Both the position numbers and the translations under genes were made by a program. Shown here in pieces: positions 54,706-63,103 of a stretch of 64,000 nt of DNA. The stretch's first letter is position 1; every line of letters starts with the position of its first letter. Source of the DNA: Thiobacillus sp. (GTDB taxonomy: Bacteria; Pseudomonadota; Gammaproteobacteria; Burkholderiales; Thiobacillaceae); the NCBI GenBank assembly GCA_024708885.1, contig JANJXT010000011.1, positions 1-64,000 of the forward strand, written 5' to 3'. The notes beneath the pieces are model-generated. The model had not been told where the DNA came from, ran no database searches, and was given only the letters and a program-made list of their open reading frames with translations.

Positions 54706-55035
54706 ATGAACATGGCAGCTGATTGGGACGAGATCGGCCTGTTGGACAAGGATGAGCACATCGAGCAGGCATCGCGCGCGATGAAAGCGATGTCGCACCC
54801 GCTGCGCCTGAAGATCCTGTGTGTCCTGGGCGACAAGGAAGTGAGCGTGCAGGACATCGTCGACCACGTCGGCACCTCGCAGAGCAACATCTCGCAGCAC
54901 CTGGCGATCCTGCGCGACAAGGGCGTGCTGCGCACCCGCAAGGACGCCAACCGCGTGTATTACCGCGTCGGCGACACCCGCACCTTGAAGCTGCTCGGCA
55001 TGATGCGCGACGTGTTCTGCGGCTTCAGCAAGTAA
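54706..55035 (+). CDS. ArsR/SmtB-family regulator, BigR/SqrR-like
   Basis: 109-residue winged-helix repressor with HTH DIVDHVGTSQSNISQHLAIL and wing TRKDANRVYYRV. Only two Cys are present, C39 (ILCVLG) and C105 (VFCGF), 66 residues apart, which is the spacing of the redox pair in the persulfide sensors BigR and SqrR. Metal-binding motifs of ArsR or SmtB (CxC or His-rich ends) are absent. It likely senses sulfide/persulfide or another oxidant. The start could also be the ATG two codons later. Confidence 0.85.
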   Translation: MNMAADWDEIGLLDKDEHIEQASRAMKAMSHPLRLKILCVLGDKEVSVQDIVDHVGTSQSNISQHLAILRDKGVLRTRKDANRVYYRVGDTRTLKLLGMMRDVFCGFSK

Positions 55036-55147
55036 ATCTTTTTCATCGCCGCCTTGAACAAAGGTGGCCGGCAGGATATACAGGAACCATGTTCCTCATC
55101 CGGCCGGGAAATCGCCTGCGCGCCAGCGATCACCGCCTGTTTCGCGC

Positions 55148-56116
55148 ATGGACGGCCTCGAACTCCCGCTGATTTCGGTTCTCATGCCCTGCCACAACGC
55201 CGCGCCCTACGTCGGCGAGGCGGTGGCGAGCGTGCTGGCGCAGACCTATCCGCACGTGGAACTGGTGATCGTCGACGACGGCTCGACCGACGGCGCATCG
55301 GACGTTCTGCAAGGGCTCGCCGCCGCGCATCCCGAGCGCATCACCCTCGTCTACCAGAACCGCGCCGGCCCGTGGGCCGCGCGCAACCACGCACTGGCAC
55401 GTGCGCATGGCGCGTTCATCGCCTTCCTCGATGCCGACGACACCTGGGCACCCGAGGCACTGGCGCGCCTGCATGCCGCCCTTGACGCCGCACGCGCCGA
55501 CATCGCCTGCTGCGGCTGGCAGAGCATGGGGGTCGGTGTGACCGCCCCGCAGCCCCACCCGCCGCCCGCAGCCGATGCCGCCGGCGCCCTCGATCACGCC
55601 TTCGAGCACGGTGCCTGGCCGCTCAATGCCCTGCTCATCCACCGCCCACGGCTCGACGCCCTGCACGGTTTTTCCGAACGCCTGCCGACGGCGATGGATT
55701 TCGACCTCTGGCTGCGTCTGCTGGCGGACGCCCCAGTTCTCGCCGCCGTGCCTGAAGCGCTCGCGCAGCGCCGCCGCTACCCGCGCGACGACGCACGCAT
55801 CCCGCAGTGGCAGCAGGTATCCGATGCCGTCGCCGTGCGCCGCGACTTCGCCCGCCACCACCCGGACGCCGTCGCACACTACACCCCGTTCCGGCTCGAC
55901 GAACTGATCTACGCGCCGCTGCTGCGCGAAGCGTATCGCTGCCATTGGCGCCACGACACGGAATCGGCGCGCCGGCTGTTTCGCCGCGCGTTCCGCACTG
56001 CTGGCTGGCAGGCCGGCGATCTCAAGCATCTGGTCGCGAGCCTGCTGCCGGCGCCGCTGTATCGCGGCGTGGTCGACTTGGTCACGTGGCGGCGGCGTAC
56101 GCGATTCGAGGGATGA
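55148..56116 (+). CDS. family 2 glycosyltransferase
   Basis: 322-residue GT2 protein. N-terminal Rossmann-like GT-A fold with ISVLMPCHNAAPYVGEAV, VIVDDGSTDGASD and the metal site FLDADDTW. The C-terminal part (about 180-322) lacks membrane segments, so it is likely a cytoplasmic or peripheral transferase. It opens the surface-glycan locus. The sugar and acceptor are unknown. Confidence 0.85.
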   Translation: MDGLELPLISVLMPCHNAAPYVGEAVASVLAQTYPHVELVIVDDGSTDGASDVLQGLAAAHPERITLVYQNRAGPWAARNHALARAHGAFIAFLDADDTWAPEALARLHAALDAARADIACCGWQSMGVGVTAPQPHPPPAADAAGALDHAFEHGAWPLNALLIHRPRLDALHGFSERLPTAMDFDLWLRLLADAPVLAAVPEALAQRRRYPRDDARIPQWQQVSDAVAVRRDFARHHPDAVAHYTPFRLDELIYAPLLREAYRCHWRHDTESARRLFRRAFRTAGWQAGDLKHLVASLLPAPLYRGVVDLVTWRRRTRFEG

Positions 56117-56452
56117 TCCGCGAACATCGCCCATCCTTCGTGCCCGCGTACCGTTCGTCCGATGCGTCGGCATCGCGCAAGCCCCCCGGCGTTCGGGCCC
56201 ACCACGCCCGTTCTTGTCGACGACCACACAGGCACGGGCCTTGCTGTGATCCGCTGCACATACAATATCCGCCCATGCGTACCCTGTCTTTCGCCCCAAC
56301 GTCGTTTGCCATGCCCGCCACCCCGGCCCCCGTGATGCACAGGCTCCCGGGTGTCGACACGTTCGTCAGATTTCCGACAGTCGGTGCCATGCCGGCCGCG
56401 AGCCGCCTCGGCAAGCGTGTCCTGAAACACGCCTTGGCACGACCCTGAATTC
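56117..56452. other. 336-bp gap before the flippase gene
   Basis: No convincing gene, RNA or repeat seen. Short open frames lack ribosome sites. TACAAT at 56261-56266 could be a -10 box, but its TTGCTG partner is only 14 bp away, so promoter status is unclear. Confidence 0.3.
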
Positions 56453-57922
56453 ATGGCATCCGGCCAAAGCATCCGGCGAGGCATTGCCTGGCTCTTCGTA
56501 GGGAATACCAGCAAGCAGGTACTCGGCTTCGTGTTCGGTGTCGTGCTTGCACGGCTGCTGGTGCCGGAGGATTTCGGCATGCTGATCACGATCCAGGTCT
56601 TCACGGGTCTCGCCGGGTTCATCGCAGGGGGCGGGATGGGACAGGCCCTGATCCGCGCGAAGACAGCCACGGCACAGGACTACGACATCGTATTCACGCT
56701 CCAGTTGATCATCGGCTGTCTCATCTATGCGGTGTTTTTCCTGGCGGCCCCCTGGTTTGCGCACTGGTATGACAATCCGCTTTACTCCGATCTGCTCCGG
56801 GTCTCCGCGCTCTCGTTCATTCTGCGTCCGTTTGTGAACCTTCCCGGCAACATGCTGCACCGTGCGATGCGTTTCAAGGCGCAAGCCGTCGTGAGCGTCA
56901 TCACGTTGATCGTCTCCAGCACAGTCAGCATCGGCTTGGCCTATCTCGGCAACGGGGTGTGGAGTCTGATCTGGGGCGGCATCGTAGGCTCGGTGGTCAG
57001 TGCGCTGCTGCTGATGCCGATTGCGCGCTGGCGTCCGCGGCTATCCACGGCATTCGGCCGCGGGCGTGAGATCGCACGCTATGGCGTGCTGTTCTCGATC
57101 AACGACATCGTGTTCTACCTGCGCAGCCAGTTGAGCGCGTTCATCCTCTCACGCACGCTCGGTCCTGCAAGCGTCGGCCTGTTCAACAAGGGCGAGAGCC
57201 TTGCCCGCATGCCGCACGCTTTTATCACCGGCTCGGTCTACCCCGTGCTGTTCCGCGCACTGGGCGCCGAGCAGGACAATCTGGACCGCTCGCGCTACCT
57301 GTATTTTCGTAGCATTGCACTCGTCGCCCTCTATGCCACGCCTTTCTACGTCGGGCTCCTGTGGCTGGCGGAACCGCTCGTTCGAGGGGTTTACGGCGTG
57401 CGATGGGTCGAGGCTGCCGGGCCGTTGGCCATTCTGGCGCTGGCGTGGCCGTTTTGGCTGATGGGCAACCTCTCGGGAAATGTGCTCAAGGCCAGGAATT
57501 GGCTGGGACACGAACTCGCCGTGCAGCTTGCGTCGCTCGCCATCGGCGGCCTCGCGATCTGGGTCGGGCTGGCCTACGGTATCGACGGTGTGGCCTGGGC
57601 GGTCGTCGGCACTGCCGCCTTCACCGGCATTTGGCAGTATGGGCTGGCCGCGCGCTGTCTCGACGCGCGCCTCTCGGGTTTCCCACGTGCGCTCGTTCCG
57701 GCAGGCGTGCTCAACGTCCTCCTTGCAACCGTACTTTTTCTGATGGACCTCGCACTCCCTCAGGCGGTGCGGCAAAATGACCTTGCCTATGTGCTGACGA
57801 TGGGCACGGCAGGGGGGTTGGTGTACGGACTGGCTTTCCTTTATGTTCCGCTTGCGGCGCTTGCGGTCGAGCAACAACGCTGGAAAACGAAGTTGCGCCT
57901 TGGCCGGGAAAATCCGGGATGA
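56453..57922 (+). CDS. Wzx-like polysaccharide flippase
   Basis: 489-residue integral membrane protein of the MATE/MOP superfamily, with about 12-14 hydrophobic segments. The N-terminal RRGIAWLFVGNTSKQVLGFVFGVVLARLLVPEDFGML motif is typical of polysaccharide-synt flippases that move lipid-linked oligosaccharides across the inner membrane. It lies between two GT2 genes, supporting a Wzx/Wzy-type export. No Wzy polymerase is recognised in the window. Confidence 0.87.
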   Translation: MASGQSIRRGIAWLFVGNTSKQVLGFVFGVVLARLLVPEDFGMLITIQVFTGLAGFIAGGGMGQALIRAKTATAQDYDIVFTLQLIIGCLIYAVFFLAAPWFAHWYDNPLYSDLLRVSALSFILRPFVNLPGNMLHRAMRFKAQAVVSVITLIVSSTVSIGLAYLGNGVWSLIWGGIVGSVVSALLLMPIARWRPRLSTAFGRGREIARYGVLFSINDIVFYLRSQLSAFILSRTLGPASVGLFNKGESLARMPHAFITGSVYPVLFRALGAEQDNLDRSRYLYFRSIALVALYATPFYVGLLWLAEPLVRGVYGVRWVEAAGPLAILALAWPFWLMGNLSGNVLKARNWLGHELAVQLASLAIGGLAIWVGLAYGIDGVAWAVVGTAAFTGIWQYGLAARCLDARLSGFPRALVPAGVLNVLLATVLFLMDLALPQAVRQNDLAYVLTMGTAGGLVYGLAFLYVPLAALAVEQQRWKTKLRLGRENPG

Positions 57923-58007
57923 ATGCTGCGAATGGCGAATTTCGGCGCGGCCGCCGCACGATGCAAGGTTTTTTGGCAACGATACCAATGGCTCTGGAGG
58001 GGCGGCA

Positions 58008-60050
58008 ATGTTGAGACACATCCCGGGCAAGCGCCTGGCCGGTTTGGCAGCCACCACGGCGAGCGCCCGATCGTGCCGCAACGTCCTGTACGCTACCGCA
58101 TTGCTCTGCCTGCTGACGCTGATGGCCGGCTGCGGCAGGCAGGAACTGACGCTCAACGTGTTTGAAGAGGTGACGGCCGGCTCCGGTCTCGAAAGCCTCA
58201 CCGGGATGAGCTATGGCGCGACCTGGGGCGACTTTGACGGGGACGGTCTTGCCGACGTGTATCTCACCCATCACCTCAATGCCGCGGGTTTGTACCGCAA
58301 TGCCGGCGCCGGCCGGTTCGAGGACGTCACCGCGAAGTATTTCGCGCCGGAAGACATCCTCGCCGACAAGCATGGCTCGGCCTGGGCCGATTTCGACAAC
58401 GACGGGCGCACGGACCTGGTGCAGCTGACCGGTGCCGTGAAAGGCGTCGGCGCGGAACCCAAGCTCCTGTTCAGCAACCGCGGCGACCATTTTGTCAACG
58501 TGGCCGATGCCGTCGGCGTCGTGAATCCGGACGGCCGGACCCGCATGCCGCTGTGGCTGGACCTCAACGGCGACGGCAAGCTCGATCTTCTGCAGGGCGC
58601 GGAAATTCGCCTCGATGGAAAAACGCCGCCCTTCGTCTTCCTGCAGGGCGACGCACACTTCCAGCCATTCGATACCGCCCTGGGCTTCAAGAGCCGCGGT
58701 GCGCCTTTCTGTGTGTTGACCGAACTCACCGGCGACAACCGGCCCGAACTGGTCTGCCGCCTGCTGGGACAGGACGGCGCTTTGCAGGTATTCGATCTGG
58801 CAGATCTTCCGGCCCGTTCGCTCGACATCCTGCCGCAGACCGCCTTCGAGGATATCGCCGCCGCCGACTTCGACAACGACGGCCGCATCGACGTCTTTCT
58901 CACCCGCAAGAACGCACCCGGCCCACTGGCATTCGGGCGTCCCTCGGACAGTCAGATCGTGGCGAGTCTGCGCATCGACAAGCACAACCTGGACAAATCC
59001 ATGGGCTTCCGCTTTCGTTCGAAAGGCAAGCTGAGTGTGCGCCTGGCCGCGGCAAGCCCGGAGGGCGCGCTGACGCCGGCGCATGTTCATCTGGGCGCGA
59101 ACGGTACGCATCCGAACAGCCTGAATTTCGACGTGCCACCGGAAATCGGCCCGCTCGCGCAACCGGTGGCAGGCGCCCAAACCGCGGTGCATGTGGGCTT
59201 CACTGCGCCGGATCAATGGGAAATCCTCGTTGCGGCGCCGCGCGAGGCGCTCGCGGCCGGCACGTGGAAACAGCAGGAAATCCAGGCGAGTCTCGTCTCC
59301 AGCGAACCGATCGCGCAACTCGAAGCAATCGGCGAAACAAAGCCCGAAGAGGCGCCGGCGCGCCTGTTCATGAACCGCGGCGGCGAAATGCGCGAGGAGA
59401 GCGACAAGCGCGGCGTGAACACGCGGCTTTTGTCCGGAGCCAACGTGGTGGCGGGTGACTTCGACAACGACATGGACATCGATCTTTTCATTCTCGCCTC
59501 CGGCGACATCGGCCAGCAGGAGAACCAGCTCCTGCTCAACGACGGCAAGGGCTACTTCCGGGTCGTCAAGGCCGCCGGCGGCGCGGCGGGCAGCCCAAGC
59601 GGCGTGGGAGATTCGGTCACCACGGTCGATTTCGACGGCGACGGCTTTCTCGACCTGTTCGTGGCCAACGGCGGGAGCATGGGGCGCAGCCTGGGCCTGC
59701 CCTCCGATGGCGGCAATTACCAGTTGTTCCGCAACAAGGGTAACGGCAACCACTGGCTGATGATCGACCTGGAAGGGACGCGATCCAATCGCGACGGCAT
59801 TGGCGCGATCGTGCGCGTGACTGCGGGCAAGGTCACCCAGACGCGGGTGCAGGACGGCGGCGTGCACTACCGGAGCCAGAATCACAGCAGACTGCATTTT
59901 GGCCTGGCGAAGCACACGCAGGCCGACACGATTACCATCCACTGGCCCAGCGGGCAAATTCAGCAATTGAAGGCAATCCCGGCAAACCAGGTGCTGCGCG
60001 TGACCGAGCCCACGCCGCAGGGCGAGCCTCGACAGGCGCCCCGGGAATAG
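58008..60050 (+). CDS. FG-GAP/VCBS-repeat lipoprotein with ASPIC/UnbV domain
   Basis: 680 residues. Signal peptide with a lipobox LMAGC (Cys42) indicates a lipoprotein. Four or more calcium-binding FG-GAP/VCBS loops with DFDxDGxxD (ATWGDFDGDGLADVYL, WADFDNDGRTDLV, AADFDNDGRIDVF, DFDGDGFLDLF) suggest a beta-propeller. The C-terminal UnbV/ASPIC domain shows GIGAIVRVTAG and ITIHWPSG. It resembles CRTAC1. It is within the glycan locus, so surface glycan binding is possible (inference). Confidence 0.85.
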   Translation: MLRHIPGKRLAGLAATTASARSCRNVLYATALLCLLTLMAGCGRQELTLNVFEEVTAGSGLESLTGMSYGATWGDFDGDGLADVYLTHHLNAAGLYRNAGAGRFEDVTAKYFAPEDILADKHGSAWADFDNDGRTDLVQLTGAVKGVGAEPKLLFSNRGDHFVNVADAVGVVNPDGRTRMPLWLDLNGDGKLDLLQGAEIRLDGKTPPFVFLQGDAHFQPFDTALGFKSRGAPFCVLTELTGDNRPELVCRLLGQDGALQVFDLADLPARSLDILPQTAFEDIAAADFDNDGRIDVFLTRKNAPGPLAFGRPSDSQIVASLRIDKHNLDKSMGFRFRSKGKLSVRLAAASPEGALTPAHVHLGANGTHPNSLNFDVPPEIGPLAQPVAGAQTAVHVGFTAPDQWEILVAAPREALAAGTWKQQEIQASLVSSEPIAQLEAIGETKPEEAPARLFMNRGGEMREESDKRGVNTRLLSGANVVAGDFDNDMDIDLFILASGDIGQQENQLLLNDGKGYFRVVKAAGGAAGSPSGVGDSVTTVDFDGDGFLDLFVANGGSMGRSLGLPSDGGNYQLFRNKGNGNHWLMIDLEGTRSNRDGIGAIVRVTAGKVTQTRVQDGGVHYRSQNHSRLHFGLAKHTQADTITIHWPSGQIQQLKAIPANQVLRVTEPTPQGEPRQAPRE

Positions 60051-60081
60051 CCTTCGCATCAGAAACCGAGGAAAGGAAACA

Positions 60082-61002
60082 ATGCTTTTCTGGAAAACAA
60101 GGAAGCCCGGCCACGAGCGGGCGCTGGCATGGTTCAAAGCCAACATGGTGCCGGGGCAGGGCATCATCGTGCACACGAAGCAGCCGGTGCCCTACCCCGA
60201 GGTGACGGGCTATTTCATTCCGACCCTCTACAACTGGGGCGAGACGGAACTGGCGCGCACCTGCGCCCGCTGGCTGATGTCGATCCAGTTGCCGGACGGC
60301 GCCTTTCCGGCACCCGACGGCGTGCCCTACACCTTCGACACCGCACAGATCATGCGCGGGCTGTGCGCGGCCCTCGGCGACGTCGAGGGTGCGGAAGCAT
60401 CGCTGCGGCGGGCGAGCGACTGGATGCTCACGCAGGTGGCGGAGGACGGTCGCCTGAAGACGCCCTCGACCGCGCTGTGGACCGACATCGCCAGCGACCT
60501 CATCCACACCTACGCACTGCCGCCGCTCGCCGAGGCCGGCCGGCTGCTGGGGGTGAAGGCCTACACGGATGCGGCCCTTTTCGTGCTCGAACATTACAAG
60601 CGGCGCGAGGATCTGGTGCCCTTCAATCGCCTGTCGCATTTTCACGCTTACGCCATGGAGGCGCTGTGTGAAATGGGTGAAATGGAACTGGCCGCACGGG
60701 GCATGGCCGACGTGGAACGCTGCCAGCGGCGCGACGGCAGCATTCCCGCCTACCCCGATGTGGAGTGGGTGTGCTCGACCGGCATGGCCCAATATGCCAT
60801 CGTCTGGTACACGCTCGGCAGGAAGGATCTGGCGGACAAGGCGATGCAGTACCTGGAAACGATCCAGAACCCGTCCGGGGGATTCAACGGCAGCTACGGC
60901 AAGGGCGCGCAATACATTGCCGGCGCGGAGATCAGCTGGGGCGTGAAGTATTTCCTCGATGCCCATCTGCTGAAAATGCGTACGGAGGGCAAACATGCTT
61001 AA
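60082..61002 (+). CDS. alpha/alpha-toroid protein of unknown activity
   Basis: 306 residues with repeating helical hairpins and conserved aromatic/Gly turns (GYFIPTLYNWGETELARTCARWLMSIQ, SIPAYPDVEWVCSTGMAQYAIVWYTLG, NPSGGFNGSYGKGAQYI). This pattern is an alpha/alpha-barrel as in some terpene cyclases, lyases and glycan epimerases or hydrolases. Between a lipoprotein and a WecB gene it may act on the glycan. It overlaps wecB by 8 bp. No catalytic residue can be named safely. Confidence 0.6.
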   Translation: MLFWKTRKPGHERALAWFKANMVPGQGIIVHTKQPVPYPEVTGYFIPTLYNWGETELARTCARWLMSIQLPDGAFPAPDGVPYTFDTAQIMRGLCAALGDVEGAEASLRRASDWMLTQVAEDGRLKTPSTALWTDIASDLIHTYALPPLAEAGRLLGVKAYTDAALFVLEHYKRREDLVPFNRLSHFHAYAMEALCEMGEMELAARGMADVERCQRRDGSIPAYPDVEWVCSTGMAQYAIVWYTLGRKDLADKAMQYLETIQNPSGGFNGSYGKGAQYIAGAEISWGVKYFLDAHLLKMRTEGKHA

Positions 61003-62122
61003 GGTACTCACCGTCTTCGGCACCCGCCCCGAAGCCATCAAGGTGGCGCCCCTCATCGCGGAGCTGGAACGGCACCCGGACCGGATCGACAACCGCAACT
61101 GCCTGACGGGGCAGCACAAGGACATGGTCGCGCCGCTGATCGAGCTGTTCGGCATTCGCGCGGATTATGACCTCGGCCTGATGCGCGAAAACCAGACGCT
61201 GGAGCACATCACGACCTCGGTGCTGGCCGAGGTCGGACGCATCCTGCGCGAAGACCGCTTCGACCTGCTTCTGGTGCAGGGTGACACGACGACCTCGATG
61301 GCTGCGGCACTGGCTGCGTTCTACGCTGGCGTAAAAGTCGGCCACGTCGAGGCCGGCCTGCGCACCTTCGACAAGTACCATCCCTATCCCGAGGAAGCCA
61401 ACCGCAAGATGATCGACGCGGTGGCGGACCTCTTCTTCGCACACAGCGGCAAAGCCAGGCAGCATCTGCTCAACGAAGGCATCGCCGAGTCCGCGATCGC
61501 GGTCACCGGCAACACGGTAATCGACGCCCTGCTCGACGTTTCGGCGCGTCCTTTCGAGATCACCGGTTCGCCGCTGGAAGGCATTCCCTTCGACGACAGG
61601 CGCATCGTGCTCGTCACCGCGCACCGGCGCGAAAGCTTCGGCGGACCGTTCGAGTCGATCTGCGAGGGACTGGCCGCCCTTGCGCGCAAGTATGCCGACG
61701 ACATCGAACTGGTGTATCCGGTGCACCGCAACCCCAACGTGCGCGCAGTGGTCAGCAAGCATCTCGCAGGCATTCCCAACGTGCGCCTGCTCGATCCGCT
61801 CGACTATCTGCCGCTGGTGCAACTGATGAAACGCGCCTATCTGGTGCTGACCGACTCCGGCGGCCTGCAGGAAGAGGCGCCCAGCCTCGGCAAACCCGTA
61901 TTGGTCATGCGCAAGGTCACCGAACGTCAGGAAGGCGTCGAGGCCGGTACGCTCAAGCTCGTCGGCATGGGTGCCGCCGACATCGTGCGCGAAGCCAGTC
62001 TGCTGCTCGACGACGCAACAGCGTACCAAGCGATGGCAACACGCGCCAATCCGTACGGAGACGGCACCGCAAGCGCGAAGATCGTGCGCAAGATCCTGGC
62101 CGAGCTGGGGGCCAGCGCGTGA
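60995..62122 (+). CDS. wecB: UDP-N-acetylglucosamine 2-epimerase
   Basis: 375-residue non-hydrolysing epimerase making UDP-ManNAc. GT-B fold with FGTRPEAIKVAPLI, the catalytic Glu in HVEAGLRTFDKYHPYPEEANRK, GNTVIDALL and SGGLQEEAPSLGKPVLVMRKVTERQEGVEAGT. The ManNAc made here may be used by glycosyltransferases of the cluster. It overlaps the toroid gene upstream (8 bp) and the GT2 gene downstream (GTGA, 4 bp). Confidence 0.93.
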   Translation: MLKVLTVFGTRPEAIKVAPLIAELERHPDRIDNRNCLTGQHKDMVAPLIELFGIRADYDLGLMRENQTLEHITTSVLAEVGRILREDRFDLLLVQGDTTTSMAAALAAFYAGVKVGHVEAGLRTFDKYHPYPEEANRKMIDAVADLFFAHSGKARQHLLNEGIAESAIAVTGNTVIDALLDVSARPFEITGSPLEGIPFDDRRIVLVTAHRRESFGGPFESICEGLAALARKYADDIELVYPVHRNPNVRAVVSKHLAGIPNVRLLDPLDYLPLVQLMKRAYLVLTDSGGLQEEAPSLGKPVLVMRKVTERQEGVEAGTLKLVGMGAADIVREASLLLDDATAYQAMATRANPYGDGTASAKIVRKILAELGASA

Positions 62123-63099
62123 ACCAAGCGCTCGTCAGCGTCGTCCTGCCCACCTACAAGCGGGCGCATCTGCTCGCGCAGGCAATGCGCAGCGTGCTCG
62201 AGCAAACCTACACGAATCTGGAGCTGATCGTCGTCGACGACAACTCTCCCGATGACACCGCGGCAGTGGTGCGCTCGTTCGACGATGCGCGCATCCGCTA
62301 CGTGAAGAACGATCCCAACCTGAAGCTGCCACGTGCGCTCAATCGGGGCTTTGCAATGGCGCACGGCGACTACCTGACCTGGACTTCGGACGACAACCTG
62401 CTGGCGCCCACGGCGATCGAACGCATGGTCGGTGCGTTGGCCGACGGAAACTGCGACTTCGTCTATGCCGACTACTGGCTGTTTTCCGAACAGGATGCAA
62501 ACGGGCACCCGCTCGCGCCGCAGCACGACCGCCTGCCCGATATGCTGCAACTCGACAGGGGCAACCACATCGGCGCCTGTTTCCTTTATACCCGACGGCT
62601 CTACGCCGCGGTCGGCGACTACGATCCGGAGCTCTTCCTGGTCGAGGACTACGACTACTTCCTGCGCGCAGCGCGGCAGTTCCGCTTCTGCCATATCGCC
62701 GAACCGCTGTATTACTTCCGTCGTGACGATGCCACGCTGTACTGCTCGCGCTTTCCCGAGGTCAAGACGTCCGACGTGCTGGTGCGCTTCAAGAACGGCG
62801 CGATCCAGGCCGGCGATGCGGCAGCGATGCTGACCGGCCTGCTGCTGCAACACCCGGCCAAGTTGACAGATGCCGGCTTGCGGCGCGCCCTGGCGATCCG
62901 CGAGCGCCTCTCCTATCGTCTGGGAACCTGGCTGCTCGAGCGCGGCCGCGGCCGCCTGAAACACCGCATCGAGGCCGAGATCGCCCCCTTGTTCGCGCGC
63001 TACCAATCGGGCGAGGCCAGCTTCGGCGACACCCGCGCCGCGCTGCTCGACCGCGTGCGCGCCCATGGCGCGCTGGCCTACGTCGCGCCCAGGGCCTGA
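62119..63099 (+). CDS. family 2 glycosyltransferase
   Basis: 326-residue GT2. ISVVLPTYKRAHLLAQAM-type start (VSVVLPTYKRA), VVDDNSPDD nucleotide-binding loop and WTSDDNLL in the metal site position (SDD). The GTG start overlaps the wecB stop. Sugar and acceptor are unknown. Confidence 0.85.
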   Translation: MNQALVSVVLPTYKRAHLLAQAMRSVLEQTYTNLELIVVDDNSPDDTAAVVRSFDDARIRYVKNDPNLKLPRALNRGFAMAHGDYLTWTSDDNLLAPTAIERMVGALADGNCDFVYADYWLFSEQDANGHPLAPQHDRLPDMLQLDRGNHIGACFLYTRRLYAAVGDYDPELFLVEDYDYFLRAARQFRFCHIAEPLYYFRRDDATLYCSRFPEVKTSDVLVRFKNGAIQAGDAAAMLTGLLLQHPAKLTDAGLRRALAIRERLSYRLGTWLLERGRGRLKHRIEAEIAPLFARYQSGEASFGDTRAALLDRVRAHGALAYVAPRA

Positions 63100-63103
63100 C
63101 ACC

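Noticed and set aside
57711-60176. A long open frame on the minus strand across the UnbV lipoprotein gene
   Set aside because: Shadow of a clearly recognised coding gene with lipobox, FG-GAP and UnbV motifs on the plus strand.
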